Assembly: GCF_001684975.1 (NCBI RefSeq) | Contig: NZ_MAYH01000012.1 | Span: 62,001 to 126,000 of the forward strand | Direction: 5' to 3' | Length of the DNA: 64,000 nucleotides | From: Chryseobacterium artocarpi | Lineage (GTDB): Bacteria; Bacteroidota; Bacteroidia; Flavobacteriales; Weeksellaceae | In this document: positions 1-8,216 of the stretch, one piece after another | Layout: every line of letters begins with the position of its first letter | Position numbering within the stretch: the first letter of the stretch is position 1 | Notes under the pieces: model-generated | Seen by the model: the letters and a program-made list of their open reading frames with translations, nothing else | What the model was told of the DNA's origin: nothing | The model's database searches: none | Made by a program: the position numbers and the translations under genes

Positions 1-669
1 ATTAATATATTCTTCCAGTGTAAAATGGCTTTCTTTCCTAAAAGGCAGTCCTATATTTCTTAATTCCTGAATCTGTAAGACTTTAAAATCCCGGTATTCG
101 TTTCTTTCCCAGCACCAGGCTATCAGATGCCATTGATTGGTATAAAAGCTCATACCGATAGGCTCAATTTCCCTTTCGCTGGCTTTATTTAAATTATTGA
201 GATAACTTATTTTCAGAATTTGCTTATCAACAATGGCATTTTGTATAATTGTAAGATAATCTTTACTGTGGTCTGTTTCCGGAGAAATGTAGATGCCGAT
301 TTTTTTCTGCAACAGATCAGCTTTCTCCTTTTCAGAATATTGCAAGACAGATTTTATTTTATCTATGGCATTGGAAACATTCTTTTGTATGGTTTTGTCT
401 GTATAACGTTCCGATAGTTTTGAAATCATGATCAGAGCATTCGCTTCATCACTGGTAAGAAGAACGGGTGGTAAAAAGAATCCTTGCAAAACCGTATATC
501 CTTTTTGTGGTTCATAATCAATAGGAACTCCAATTTCTCCCAATGCTTTAATATCCCGGTAAACTGTTCTTATGCTGATTTCGTATTTTTCAGCAATATA
601 ATCGGCGGTTACAAACTTTTTAGATTGTAAAGTAGTGAGCACGGAGATAAGCCTGTCGATTCTGTTCAT
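1..669 (-). CDS. YafY-type HTH/WYL-domain transcriptional regulator, C-terminus cut by window edge
   Basis: Reading the minus strand from the ATG at 669 gives 223 codons open to the window edge. The product starts MNRIDRLISVLTTLQSKKF and continues with a DeoR-like helix-turn-helix (about residues 3-55, with SIRTVYRDIKAL as recognition helix). The later part resembles a WYL domain (about residues 140 onward, EPIGMSFYTNQWHLIAW), thought to sense a ligand or nucleic acid. YafY/PafC-type WYL regulators are usually repressors or activators of nearby genes, and the target here is unknown. A -7-like box on the minus strand at 689-696 supports the start. The extreme C-terminus is outside the window. 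Family assignment is fairly sure; function in this organism is not known. Confidence 0.85.
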   Translation of the reverse strand, partial: MNRIDRLISVLTTLQSKKFVTADYIAEKYEISIRTVYRDIKALGEIGVPIDYEPQKGYTVLQGFFLPPVLLTSDEANALIMISKLSERYTDKTIQKNVSNAIDKIKSVLQYSEKEKADLLQKKIGIYISPETDHSKDYLTIIQNAIVDKQILKISYLNNLNKASEREIEPIGMSFYTNQWHLIAWCWERNEYRDFKVLQIQELRNIGLPFRKESHFTLEEYIN

Positions 670-688
670 TATTAAACGAGATATGACT

Positions 689-696
689 CAAAAATA
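689..696 (-). promoter_or_regulatory. -7 box upstream of WYL regulator
   Basis: On the minus strand this reads TATTTTTG, an exact TAnnTTTG match, 19 bp before the ATG. No TTG was found at the usual upstream spacing, so only the -7 element is claimed. Confidence 0.45.
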
Positions 697-719
697 TAAA
701 AATATTAGAAATACTATCG

Positions 720-745
720 CCATTGCGAGCAAATCGAAGCAATCT
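720..745. repeat. Short REP-like palindromic intergenic repeat
   Basis: Arms ATTGC (722-726) and GCAAT (739-743) enclose a GC-richer core with GCGAGC and CGAAGC. This composition stands out from the AT-rich spacer and resembles dispersed REP-like repeats of the form ATTGCGAG...GAAGCAAT seen in several bacterial genomes. Only one copy was noticed in this window. Confidence 0.4.
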
Positions 746-806
746 TAACTAGGGAATTAATAATTTCAAAAGTCCTTTTCAGATAATGTTAAATCTAAAA
801 CATTCT

Positions 807-1733
807 TTAATGTTTTAAAATCCAATGATAGATTTCATTCAATACCTCTTCCCGGATTTCTTCATTAAGAATTTCATGACGCATTTCAGGATAAATTTTA
901 GTCTCTACATCCTGAAAACCATCTGCTTTTAAATTATTTATTGTGTAAAGAACACCTTTGCTAAAATCTCCGATCGGATCATTTTGTCCACTTACAAATA
1001 AGAACGGAAAAGACTTATCAATAGAAGCTGCCCAATTTCTCGCCGTAGCTCTCTTATAAACCGTAAATAAAGTATAAAAGGCATTATGGGTAAACGGAAT
1101 TCCGCAAAGCTCATCCTGTTCAAAAGCTGTTCTGTTTTTTTTATTAACGCTTAACCAGCTAGTATCACTAAAGTCTTTATCGTTTTTAAAGTGTTTATTA
1201 TTCACATTTGTAAAGACAGAGTTCAAAAATGTACGATGACGAGGTGCCAGAAGATTAGCCACCGATAAATAAGCTCTTAAAAAATGAATTCCCGGTAAAG
1301 GACCTCCCGTTCCTGTAATAATAGCTCCTGAAAATTTCCGACTTGCTTTTTGGAGGAGACAACGGGTGACAAAAGATCCCATTGAATGTCCCAAAATAAA
1401 ATGCGGAACATCCTGATATTGTGCTGCAAGATGATCTGCCATCATTTCTGCATCAGAAATCAGCCTGTCATCAGGTTTATCTAGTTGAAAGAACCCGATC
1501 TCACTTTTATCTTTTACAGATTTTCCATGTCCTAGGTGATCATATGTTAACACAGCAATTCCATGATTGGCTAAATATTCTGCTATTTCAGCATATCTTC
1601 CGCTGTGTTCCTGCATTCCGTGTACAATGAGTAGGGTGGCTTTTACAGTTTCTGGTGAAAACAAAGTATAGAAAAGCTTAGATTCTTTATTAAATTTGGA
1701 CGTCAAAAATGTTGGCTTTTGAGAAATGGGCAT
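807..1733 (-). CDS. Alpha/beta hydrolase, monoglyceride lipase / lysophospholipase (PldB-like)
   Basis: This 308-residue serine hydrolase has the family hallmarks of monoacylglycerol lipases: LLIVHGMQEHSGRY around residues 34-47 (oxyanion region), the nucleophile elbow GHSMGS with Ser117, a likely acid Asp252 in GQNDPIGD and a likely His286 in MRHE. Such enzymes cleave fatty acyl esters of glycerol or lysophospholipids. No convincing signal peptide is seen, so it is probably cytoplasmic or membrane-associated. It is a single gene, convergent with nothing, with a TATATTTG box on the minus strand at 1758-1765. The exact substrate cannot be read from sequence. Confidence 0.88.
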   Translation of the reverse strand: MPISQKPTFLTSKFNKESKLFYTLFSPETVKATLLIVHGMQEHSGRYAEIAEYLANHGIAVLTYDHLGHGKSVKDKSEIGFFQLDKPDDRLISDAEMMADHLAAQYQDVPHFILGHSMGSFVTRCLLQKASRKFSGAIITGTGGPLPGIHFLRAYLSVANLLAPRHRTFLNSVFTNVNNKHFKNDKDFSDTSWLSVNKKNRTAFEQDELCGIPFTHNAFYTLFTVYKRATARNWAASIDKSFPFLFVSGQNDPIGDFSKGVLYTINNLKADGFQDVETKIYPEMRHEILNEEIREEVLNEIYHWILKH

Positions 1734-1757
1734 ATAGGTCTTTATTTAGAAAGTAAT

Positions 1758-1765
1758 CAAATATA
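1758..1765 (-). promoter_or_regulatory. -7 box upstream of the hydrolase gene
   Basis: Reads TATATTTG on the minus strand, 24 bp upstream of the ATG at 1733. No well-spaced TTG -33 element is seen. Confidence 0.45.
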
Positions 1766-1786
1766 AAAATATTTCTCTATCAAAAT

Positions 1787-2653
1787 TTAAACAATTGATT
1801 TCGGTTTGTTTTTACTTTTTTGAAATCCGTTTAATAGAAACCAGGCTATATTTGATATTGTAAATAGAAGAAGTGTCCAAATTAGACTTGAGCCTGTTCT
1901 TGTTTCATAAGTTCCTTGTTCTTCTCGAAGAATTATTATATTATTTGGATTGATATCTGTATTATCTAATGCTTTTTTATAGTTGTCTTCTTCTGCAATG
2001 GCAATTTTTTTGAGGAATTTTGTTTGAAACTGATGTTTATTGAATTGACTATTAGAAGAATCTATGAAATTGGAAATCTGTTTTTCCTGTTTGTTTTTAT
2101 CATCTAAAACACGATTGCTGAATTTTTCGCCAATTAATAAACCTATCCATAATTTAGTTGAAGTAGAGGGCTTATCCTTATCTAAAAGAGGCGCGATATA
2201 ATAACATCCTACCGCGATTTCATTTCCTCTGTCTATAGTTGATTGTGAGACTGAAAATCTATAGTTGGCTTTGTCAATTTTTGTGCTTTCAATCGAGTAA
2301 TACATGGTTTGAGGCTTCCTGAAAAAGTCAGAAGGCTGATTTAAATAGGTTATTTTTCCACTTTCTCTATTTAAATAGTATGTAAAAGTGATAACAGGGA
2401 GAGTAAGAAGAATAAAAACTATAAATAATGTAATAGAATAATGTTTTTCTTCAATAACAAGATTTTTAAGCTTTTTCCTGATGACAAACCAGACTAGTAT
2501 CGTTGAAATGATTATTGGTAGCCAATATCCAAAGTATGATTCATCAATTTCTAAATATTTATTTTGAAGCCAATACATTATTGAAAACAAAATGAAATAT
2601 GTACTTGAGATGATGAGGTAGGGGATAATAGTTCTATTTAGTTTTTCTTTCAT
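1787..2653 (-). CDS. Hypothetical inner-membrane protein with four predicted TM segments
   Basis: The 288-residue product is not recognised. It has three hydrophobic segments near the N-terminus (about residues 9-29, 43-59 and 73-93), then a hydrophilic region of about 160 residues that is probably periplasmic, and a last membrane segment near residues 258-277 ending in a lysine-rich tail. The layout suggests a membrane-anchored protein with a large soluble loop. It has no recognisable catalytic motif. It lies alone on the minus strand, divergent from purA (134 bp apart), and its spacing from the hydrolase gene (53 bp) would allow co-transcription. Function unknown. Confidence 0.7.
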   Translation of the reverse strand: MKEKLNRTIIPYLIISSTYFILFSIMYWLQNKYLEIDESYFGYWLPIIISTILVWFVIRKKLKNLVIEEKHYSITLFIVFILLTLPVITFTYYLNRESGKITYLNQPSDFFRKPQTMYYSIESTKIDKANYRFSVSQSTIDRGNEIAVGCYYIAPLLDKDKPSTSTKLWIGLLIGEKFSNRVLDDKNKQEKQISNFIDSSNSQFNKHQFQTKFLKKIAIAEEDNYKKALDNTDINPNNIIILREEQGTYETRTGSSLIWTLLLFTISNIAWFLLNGFQKSKNKPKSIV

Positions 2654-2730
2654 GGTGGTTTAAAAGTAATTAAAAAAAGATATATAGCCATGATTTTCAC
2701 TCTCAACCTAAAATAAAATCTATCTATAAT

Positions 2731-2761
2731 TTGCTCACCCAATTTTTTAAAAGTAATTTTG
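2731..2761 (+). promoter_or_regulatory. purA promoter (TTG -33, TAATTTTG -7)
   Basis: TTG at 2731-2733 is followed after 20 bp by TAATTTTG at 2754-2761, matching the Bacteroidota primary-sigma promoter pattern. The leader to the purA ATG is about 20 nt. Confidence 0.7.
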
Positions 2762-2787
2762 CACGAATCTTAAAACAAAAGTAAAAT

Positions 2788-4074
2788 ATGTCAACTTATG
2801 TAGTTGTAGGTCTTCAGTATGGAGATGAAGGTAAAGGTAAAATCACGGATGTTTTATCTGCAAAATCAGACTATGTAGTGCGTTTCCAAGGTGGAGACAA
2901 CGCTGGTCACACGGTATATGTAGGTGAAGAAAAATTCGTTTTACACCTTCTTCCTTCAGGAGTTCTTCAATGCAAAGGGAAATGTATCATTGCGAACGGA
3001 GTAGTGGTAAACCCTAAGTCTTTTATTAAAGAAGTGAATCAGATTGAAAGCAAAGGCTTGAAAACAGATCACATTTTTATCAGCAGAAGAGCGCATGTTA
3101 TCATGCCTTACCACATCCTTTTGGATACTTACCGTGAAGAGGAACACGGAGGAACTCAGATCGGAACAACCAAAAAAGGTATCGGACCTTGTTATGAAGA
3201 TAAAATTGCAAGAGTTGGAATCAGAATGGTTGACCTTTTAAATCCTGAAATTTTAAGAGATAAAATTGAGAAAAACTTAAAAGTTAAAAACTCTCTTTTT
3301 GAAAAATATTACGGAAAACCAGCATTAGACGTTGAAGAAATTTACAACGAATATTTAGAAATCGGAAAACAGCTTCAAGAAAGAATCGTTGATACTGAAT
3401 TAGAGCTAAACGAAGCGATCAGAGACGGGAAAAACGTTCTATTTGAAGGGGCTCAGGCTTTAATGCTTGATATCGATTTCGGTACTTATCCGTATGTAAC
3501 TTCATCATCTCCATCTACAGGAGGGGTGTGTTCAGGAGCAGGAGTTCCGCCTACATCACTTCAAAACCTGATCGGTGTTGCAAAAGCATACTGTACAAGA
3601 GTAGGAAACGGACCTTTCCCATCTGAATTGGATAACGAATTAGGTGAAAAAATCAGACAGATCGGTGGTGAATTTGGAGCAACTACAGGAAGACCAAGAA
3701 GAACTGGTTGGTTAGACCTTGTTTCTTTAAAGCATGCTTGTATGATCAACGGGATCAATAACCTTGTGATTACTAAACTAGATGTTCTTACAGGAATTGA
3801 AAACCTTAAAATCGTTACCCATTACAAAACTGAAGACGGAAAGATTATCGATTACTTTACTTCGTCAACAGAAAAGTTATACAACTACGAACCAATCTAT
3901 CATGATTTACCAGGTTGGGCAGAAGATATTACTAAAGCAAGAAGCTATGATGAACTTCCGGTAAATGCTCAGAAGTACATCGAGTTTATTGAAGAATATT
4001 TAGGAATCAATGTTTACTTAGTTTCTGTAGGACCAGAAAGAAGCCAGAACATTATCAGAAAAGAATTATTCTAA
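2788..4074 (+). CDS. purA: Adenylosuccinate synthetase
   Basis: This 428-residue enzyme joins IMP and aspartate using GTP to give adenylosuccinate, the first committed step from IMP to AMP, in the cytoplasm. The N-terminal GTP-binding loop GDEGKGK (residues 12-18) includes catalytic Asp13, and GGDNAGHT contains His41. GTTKKGIGP and the arginine-containing TGRPRRTGWLD segment are also typical. Length is normal for the family. It stands alone, with a well-formed promoter at 2731-2761 and an intrinsic terminator at 4094-4130. No purine-responsive element was recognised. Confidence 0.98.
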   Translation: MSTYVVVGLQYGDEGKGKITDVLSAKSDYVVRFQGGDNAGHTVYVGEEKFVLHLLPSGVLQCKGKCIIANGVVVNPKSFIKEVNQIESKGLKTDHIFISRRAHVIMPYHILLDTYREEEHGGTQIGTTKKGIGPCYEDKIARVGIRMVDLLNPEILRDKIEKNLKVKNSLFEKYYGKPALDVEEIYNEYLEIGKQLQERIVDTELELNEAIRDGKNVLFEGAQALMLDIDFGTYPYVTSSSPSTGGVCSGAGVPPTSLQNLIGVAKAYCTRVGNGPFPSELDNELGEKIRQIGGEFGATTGRPRRTGWLDLVSLKHACMINGINNLVITKLDVLTGIENLKIVTHYKTEDGKIIDYFTSSTEKLYNYEPIYHDLPGWAEDITKARSYDELPVNAQKYIEFIEEYLGINVYLVSVGPERSQNIIRKELF

Positions 4075-4093
4075 TACACTTAGAAAATAAGAT

Positions 4094-4130
4094 AAAAAAG
4101 AGACTGTCAATTTTGATAGTCTCTTTTTTT
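4094..4130 (+). terminator. Intrinsic terminator after purA
   Basis: The arms AGAGACTGTCA and TGATAGTCTCT form an 11-bp stem with one G-T pair and a short AT loop, followed by a T run. It starts 20 bp after the purA stop. Confidence 0.85.
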
Positions 4131-4212
4131 TGTCAACCATATCAAGGATTTAAGCCTTGACATGGTTAATAATTTATAAAAACGCTTATATTTAAATATT
4201 ATATATATTCAA

Positions 4213-4503
4213 ATGGAAAATAATAAAATGCCCCAATCTACAATGAACAATATTGTAATTAGCTTATATTTTACCATTGCATACGCTGTTTTACTAATTG
4301 TTTATTTAGGGTTTCCAATAAACCTTCATAGTAACTTCCTGCTGAATTTATTTATTGTTTGCAGCTTGTTATTGAGTGTTGCCGGTATTTATTTTGCTGC
4401 TAAAAGTTATAAAGGAGCAAAGATAAGCTCAGTTATTCTCATTATTATCAACGCTCTAGGATTGTTAGTACCTATAGCATTTTTACTGATGATTTTCTCG
4501 TAA
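4213..4503 (+). CDS. Small hypothetical membrane protein (three TM segments)
   Basis: The product is 96 residues, mostly hydrophobic, with predicted membrane segments at about residues 13-33, 43-63 and 72-94 and a short charged N-terminus (MENNKMPQ). No known family was recognised. It is a single gene between the purA terminator and the TonB gene, with an AT-rich upstream region and no exact TAnnTTTG box. The good start context and the clear pattern of membrane segments argue for a real gene, but function is unknown. Confidence 0.55.
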   Translation: MENNKMPQSTMNNIVISLYFTIAYAVLLIVYLGFPINLHSNFLLNLFIVCSLLLSVAGIYFAAKSYKGAKISSVILIIINALGLLVPIAFLLMIFS

Positions 4504-4769
4504 TTCAATTTTCTTATAGAAATAATTTTTGATGGGATTAAGTTTGTTGTCAATTATTATTGCATTTCTGTTTTTCTAAAAAGAGAGTGAGTTTTTATGA
4601 TATATTTTAAATTCTAAAATGTTAAATTTTAAACATTATCATAAAATTTTCTAATATTATGTTGTTTTGATAAAATTTTGGCAGATGTTTTGATATTGAA
4701 ACATTGCTTATCGATAAGAACTAATAAAACTAATAATCACTTTTTTTAACAGTTTAAATAGTAATAGTG

Positions 4770-5621
4770 ATGAAACACATGAACCAAAACCAGGAATTTC
4801 GCTTCAACGAAGTTCTTTTTGAGCACCGTAATAAAGAATACGGCGCCTATGCATTAAGAAACGAATCAGATAGAATATTAACCAAAGCACTTTTTGTAGG
4901 AGTGAGTTTATTGGCAGCAATTTCAATTACTCCATTTGCTATCTCAGCATTTAAAACAGAGCCTGTAGCAAAAGGACCGGAAGGAGTTATTATAGACTTT
5001 ATGCCAGAGACTCCAGATGTACCGGTTACTCCACCTGTGACTATTGCACCGGTAAAACCTGCAACAGCTCCGAATACGAAAACATTTGACAGTACAGTTC
5101 CAACACCATCAAGGGATGCTCAGGATAATGTAAAAAAAGATCCCATTCCTGATGATGCAGTAGCAGGCTTTACAAACAATTTTAAAGGGGATATTGTAGC
5201 ACCTAATACTCATGTTCCAACAACTGCGCCTATAGGAAACGGACCTGCAATCAATACACCGCCGCCAGTAATCCAGGTGCCGGTAGACAAAAATATAATT
5301 GTTGATGAAGGAGATCTAGGGGTAGAAGCCAATTTTAATGGTGGAATAGACTCTTTCAGAAATAAAGTAATGAACAACTTTGATGCTTCTGGATTTGAAT
5401 CAGAAAACATTGTAAAAACTACGGTTACCTTCATTGTAGAAATGGATGGAACAATCTCAGGGGTAAAAGCTAATGGAACCAACGCCGATTTTAATAATGA
5501 AGCGGTAAGAACAGTGAAGTCTATTTCCAACAAAGGAAAATGGATTCCTGCCAAAAACAAAAAAGGAGAATTTGTAAGAAGTTACTTCAAATTTCCAATC
5601 TCCATGAAGTTTGATAATTAA
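4770..5621 (+). CDS. TonB-family energy transducer
   Basis: This 283-residue protein has a cytoplasmic N-terminus (EVLFEHRNKEYGAYALR, typical of Bacteroidota TonB proteins), one membrane anchor near residues 37-58, a proline-rich periplasmic stretch (about 75-160) and a TonB C-terminal domain (about 190-283, with VTFIVEMDGTISGVKANG). TonB proteins link ExbB/ExbD proton-driven energy to outer-membrane SusC/TonB-dependent receptors. exbB and exbD are not adjacent. The open frame extends one GTG codon further; ATG 4770 is preferred and ATG 4779 is also possible. A hairpin terminator follows at 5645-5681. Which receptors it serves cannot be told from here. Confidence 0.88.
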   Translation: MKHMNQNQEFRFNEVLFEHRNKEYGAYALRNESDRILTKALFVGVSLLAAISITPFAISAFKTEPVAKGPEGVIIDFMPETPDVPVTPPVTIAPVKPATAPNTKTFDSTVPTPSRDAQDNVKKDPIPDDAVAGFTNNFKGDIVAPNTHVPTTAPIGNGPAINTPPPVIQVPVDKNIIVDEGDLGVEANFNGGIDSFRNKVMNNFDASGFESENIVKTTVTFIVEMDGTISGVKANGTNADFNNEAVRTVKSISNKGKWIPAKNKKGEFVRSYFKFPISMKFDN

Positions 5622-5644
5622 TATCGAAACTCAAATTTTAATAG

Positions 5645-5681
5645 TTATCCACAAAGAATTTTTTTTGTGGATAATTTTTTT
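5645..5681 (+). terminator. Terminator hairpin made of two inverted DnaA-box-like sequences
   Basis: TTATCCACAAA (5645-5655) pairs with TTTGTGGATAA (5664-5674), followed by a T run. This is a good intrinsic terminator for the tonB-type gene. Each arm also contains TTATCCACA, the classical DnaA-box consensus, in opposite orientations. Terminator function is the simpler reading; see findings. Confidence 0.65.
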
Positions 5682-5758
5682 AATAGTTAAATTACTTATT
5701 AACAATATTTTAACTCAATTTTGATTTTACCCATTCATCGGGAGCAAAGAAAAAAGTG

Positions 5759-5766
5759 TATTTTTG
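5759..5766 (+). promoter_or_regulatory. -7 box of parA
   Basis: TATTTTTG, 18 bp before the ATG at 5785. It overlaps the TTG codon that would begin a longer reading frame at 5764, which favours the downstream ATG. A TTG at normal -33 spacing is missing. Confidence 0.5.
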
Positions 5767-5784
5767 AAACTTAAAGTTCTAATA

Positions 5785-6558
5785 ATGGCAAAAATCATAG
5801 GTATTGCTAATCAAAAAGGAGGTGTTGGGAAAACTACCACCGCTGTAAATTTAGCAGCAGCATTAGGAGTATTGGAAAAAAAAATATTAATCATCGATGC
5901 TGACCCTCAGGCAAATGCAACGTCTGGGTTGGGAGTGGAAGATGTACAGTATTCTACATATAATCTTTTGGAGCATAGTGCAGATACAAGAGTTTGTATC
6001 AAGAGAACAGCAACTCCAAATCTTGATATCATTCCATCACATATAGATTTGGTAGCAGCAGAGATCGAATTGGTAGACAAGGAAGATCGTGAATATATGC
6101 TGAAGAAAGCACTGGCTAGTGTAAGAGATGATTATGATTATATCATTATAGATTGTGCACCGAGTTTAGGGCTTATTACAGTAAACGCTCTTACAGCAGC
6201 AGACTCTGTGATCATTCCTATCCAATGCGAATATTTTGCTTTAGAAGGACTGGGGAAACTTTTGAATACTGTAAAAAATGTTCAGAAAATCCACAATAAA
6301 GATCTTGGAATAGAAGGTCTTCTTCTTACAATGTATGACAGCAGATTAAGGTTGTCAAATCAGGTCGTAGAAGAAGTAAACTTACATTTCCCTGAAATGG
6401 TTTTCGAAACAATTATCAGCAGAAACGTAAGATTAAGTGAAGCACCAAGCTTCGGAGAAAGTATCCTGAACTATGATGCCGAAAGTAAAGGAGCAGTTCA
6501 GTACATTCAGCTAGCTGAAGAAGTTCTTTTAAAGAACGAAAATTTAATAAAAAATTAA
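5785..6558 (+). CDS. parA: Chromosome-partitioning ATPase ParA (Soj)
   Basis: The 257-residue deviant-Walker ATPase begins MAKIIGIANQKGGVGKTT, with both P-loop lysines (GGVGKT), then DADPQANAT and a Walker B region IIIDCAPSLG. ParA binds DNA non-specifically in its ATP form and, with ParB, segregates the replication origin region. The frame is open back to TTG 5764, but the -7 box covers that codon and family members start at MAKII, so ATG 5785 is chosen. It is followed after 70 bp by parB. Chromosomal parAB usually lies near oriC; no parS site (TGTTTCACGTGAAACA) was seen. Confidence 0.95.
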   Translation: MAKIIGIANQKGGVGKTTTAVNLAAALGVLEKKILIIDADPQANATSGLGVEDVQYSTYNLLEHSADTRVCIKRTATPNLDIIPSHIDLVAAEIELVDKEDREYMLKKALASVRDDYDYIIIDCAPSLGLITVNALTAADSVIIPIQCEYFALEGLGKLLNTVKNVQKIHNKDLGIEGLLLTMYDSRLRLSNQVVEEVNLHFPEMVFETIISRNVRLSEAPSFGESILNYDAESKGAVQYIQLAEEVLLKNENLIKN

Positions 6559-6628
6559 ATTAATCAATAAATGGCAAAAGAGTGAATGCTAGCCATCACT
6601 TATCAGACATCATTTATCAATTATATCT

Positions 6629-7519
6629 ATGAAGGACAAAAAAAGAGCTATGGGACGCGGTTTGGGCGCCATTTTAAGTGCAGAATCCAAAGCAACTATC
6701 AATTCAGCTACTGATGAAGGAGCAGATAAGTTTGTGGGAAATATTGTAGAAGTTGCGCTTGAAGATATTTATCCAAACCCGACGCAGCCGAGAACTTATT
6801 TTGATGAAAAAGCATTAAACGAACTTGCTCAGTCTATTAAAAACCTAGGTGTAATCCAGCCGATTACCTTAAGGAAAGATGGCGAGAAGTTTGAGATTAT
6901 ATCCGGGGAAAGACGTTACAGAGCAAGTAAAATTGCAGGTTTACCAGCTATTCCGGCATATATCCGTTTGGTGAATGATCAGGAACTTCTTGAGATGGCT
7001 CTTGTTGAAAACATTCAGAGAGAAGACCTTGATGCTATCGAAATCGCTTTGACATATCACAGGCTTTTAGAAGAAATCGGGCTTACTCAGGAAAATCTTA
7101 GCCAGAGAGTAGGGAAAGACAGAAGTACGATTACCAACTCAATTAGATTATTAAGGCTAAATCCAGATATTCAGAATGCAATCAGAAGCGGTGAGATCTC
7201 TGCAGGACATGGTAGAGCAATTATCAGTATAGAAAGTGAAGAACATCAGCAGGTTTTATTTGAATTGATTATCAAGGAAAAACTAAATGTTCGTCAGGCT
7301 GAACAAGCTGCCGCTGCATTGAAAAATCCAAAGTCCCCGGCTGCCAAAAAAGTAAACGCCGAGCTATCTAACAATTATAAAAGAGCACAGAAGACGATTG
7401 CTGACATCCTGGATGTGAAAGTAGAAATCAAAACTTCTGGAAACGGTAAAAAAGGTAAAATTGTTCTGGACTTCAAAAATGAAGAAGAGCTGGAATATAT
7501 TTTATCCCATATTAAATAA
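6629..7519 (+). CDS. parB: Chromosome-partitioning protein ParB
   Basis: The 296-residue ParB/Spo0J CTPase-clamp protein opens with KKRAMGRGLGAIL, the ParA-interacting N-terminus. It has the CTP-binding region (ISGERRYRASKIAGLPAIPAYIR in part, with GERRYRA near residues 92-98), ENIQREDLDAIE and a helix-turn-helix for parS binding (about residues 150-185, RVGKDRSTITNSIRLL). The C-terminal dimerisation domain ends at 296. It sits downstream of parA in the same direction, and the next gene starts immediately after its stop codon, so it is probably an operon member. ParB loads at parS and drives origin segregation with ParA. Confidence 0.95.
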   Translation: MKDKKRAMGRGLGAILSAESKATINSATDEGADKFVGNIVEVALEDIYPNPTQPRTYFDEKALNELAQSIKNLGVIQPITLRKDGEKFEIISGERRYRASKIAGLPAIPAYIRLVNDQELLEMALVENIQREDLDAIEIALTYHRLLEEIGLTQENLSQRVGKDRSTITNSIRLLRLNPDIQNAIRSGEISAGHGRAIISIESEEHQQVLFELIIKEKLNVRQAEQAAAALKNPKSPAAKKVNAELSNNYKRAQKTIADILDVKVEIKTSGNGKKGKIVLDFKNEEELEYILSHIK

Positions 7520-8158
7520 ATGAAGAAAATATTTTTCACATTTTTCTTGTGTATCACGGCATTGGTCTATTCACAAGTTGCACCTATTGATACAGTTCGG
7601 GTAGAAACAACTCCGAAAGAGGAATATCCTGCTGTAAAACCAGGAAAAACAGAATCAAAGATCATTTCCGACTTGGAAAAAGCCAATGGTCCTACCAAGA
7701 AAACCATAAAACTAAACCCTACAAGAGCTGGGCTGTATTCAGCAGTATTTCCTGGATTAGGACAGTTTTATAATAAAAAATACTGGAAGATTCCCATTGT
7801 TTGGGGAGCTGTAGGTGTTGGGGTAGGTATTGCCGTATGGAATGATAACCAATACAAAAAGTACCGTGAATACTATATTGCCAAGCTGAACGGAACACCT
7901 AATGAATTCGTAGACAGCCATCCGTGGTTAGATAAAAAAGCTTTGGGGAATGCACAGGACAGATCAAAAAGACAAAGAGATTATGCCATTGCCATTACAG
8001 GATTGATCTACATCTTGAATATTGTAGATGCTGTAGTAGATGCACACCTTTATGAAAGCCGTCATGACCCTGATCTTACCTTTAAACCATCGATGATTCA
8101 GGATCAGTATGGATATGACGCTCCGAAAACAGGATTTAGTTTAAGTTATAGATTTTAA
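7520..8158 (+). CDS. DUF5683-family membrane protein
   Basis: The 212-residue product has a signal peptide (MKKIFFTFFLCITALVYSQ), a linker, then the conserved KLNPTRAGLYSAVFPGLGQFYNKKYWKIPIVWG-type block (key residues PGLGQFYN-K-YW around 78-93) and two hydrophobic helices at about 92-108 and 152-170. This matches the DUF5683 family found between parB and dapB in many Bacteroidota. Its ATG follows the parB stop codon without a gap, so translation is probably coupled. The biochemical function is unknown; an envelope location is inferred from the signal peptide and helices. Confidence 0.85.
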   Translation: MKKIFFTFFLCITALVYSQVAPIDTVRVETTPKEEYPAVKPGKTESKIISDLEKANGPTKKTIKLNPTRAGLYSAVFPGLGQFYNKKYWKIPIVWGAVGVGVGIAVWNDNQYKKYREYYIAKLNGTPNEFVDSHPWLDKKALGNAQDRSKRQRDYAIAITGLIYILNIVDAVVDAHLYESRHDPDLTFKPSMIQDQYGYDAPKTGFSLSYRF

Positions 8159-8216
8159 TACAGAATAATACACAAGTCCGAAAGGTCTTATGTCACATAA
8201 AAATAAAAAAGATTAC

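Noticed and set aside
4618..4718. Palindromes AATGTT...AACATT and CTTATCGATAAG upstream of the TonB-type gene
   Set aside because: Short and in strongly AT-rich sequence; without conservation data they cannot be told from chance.
5622..7519. parS site near parAB
   Set aside because: No TGTTTCACGTGAAACA or close variant was noticed by eye; a computed search of the genome would be decisive.
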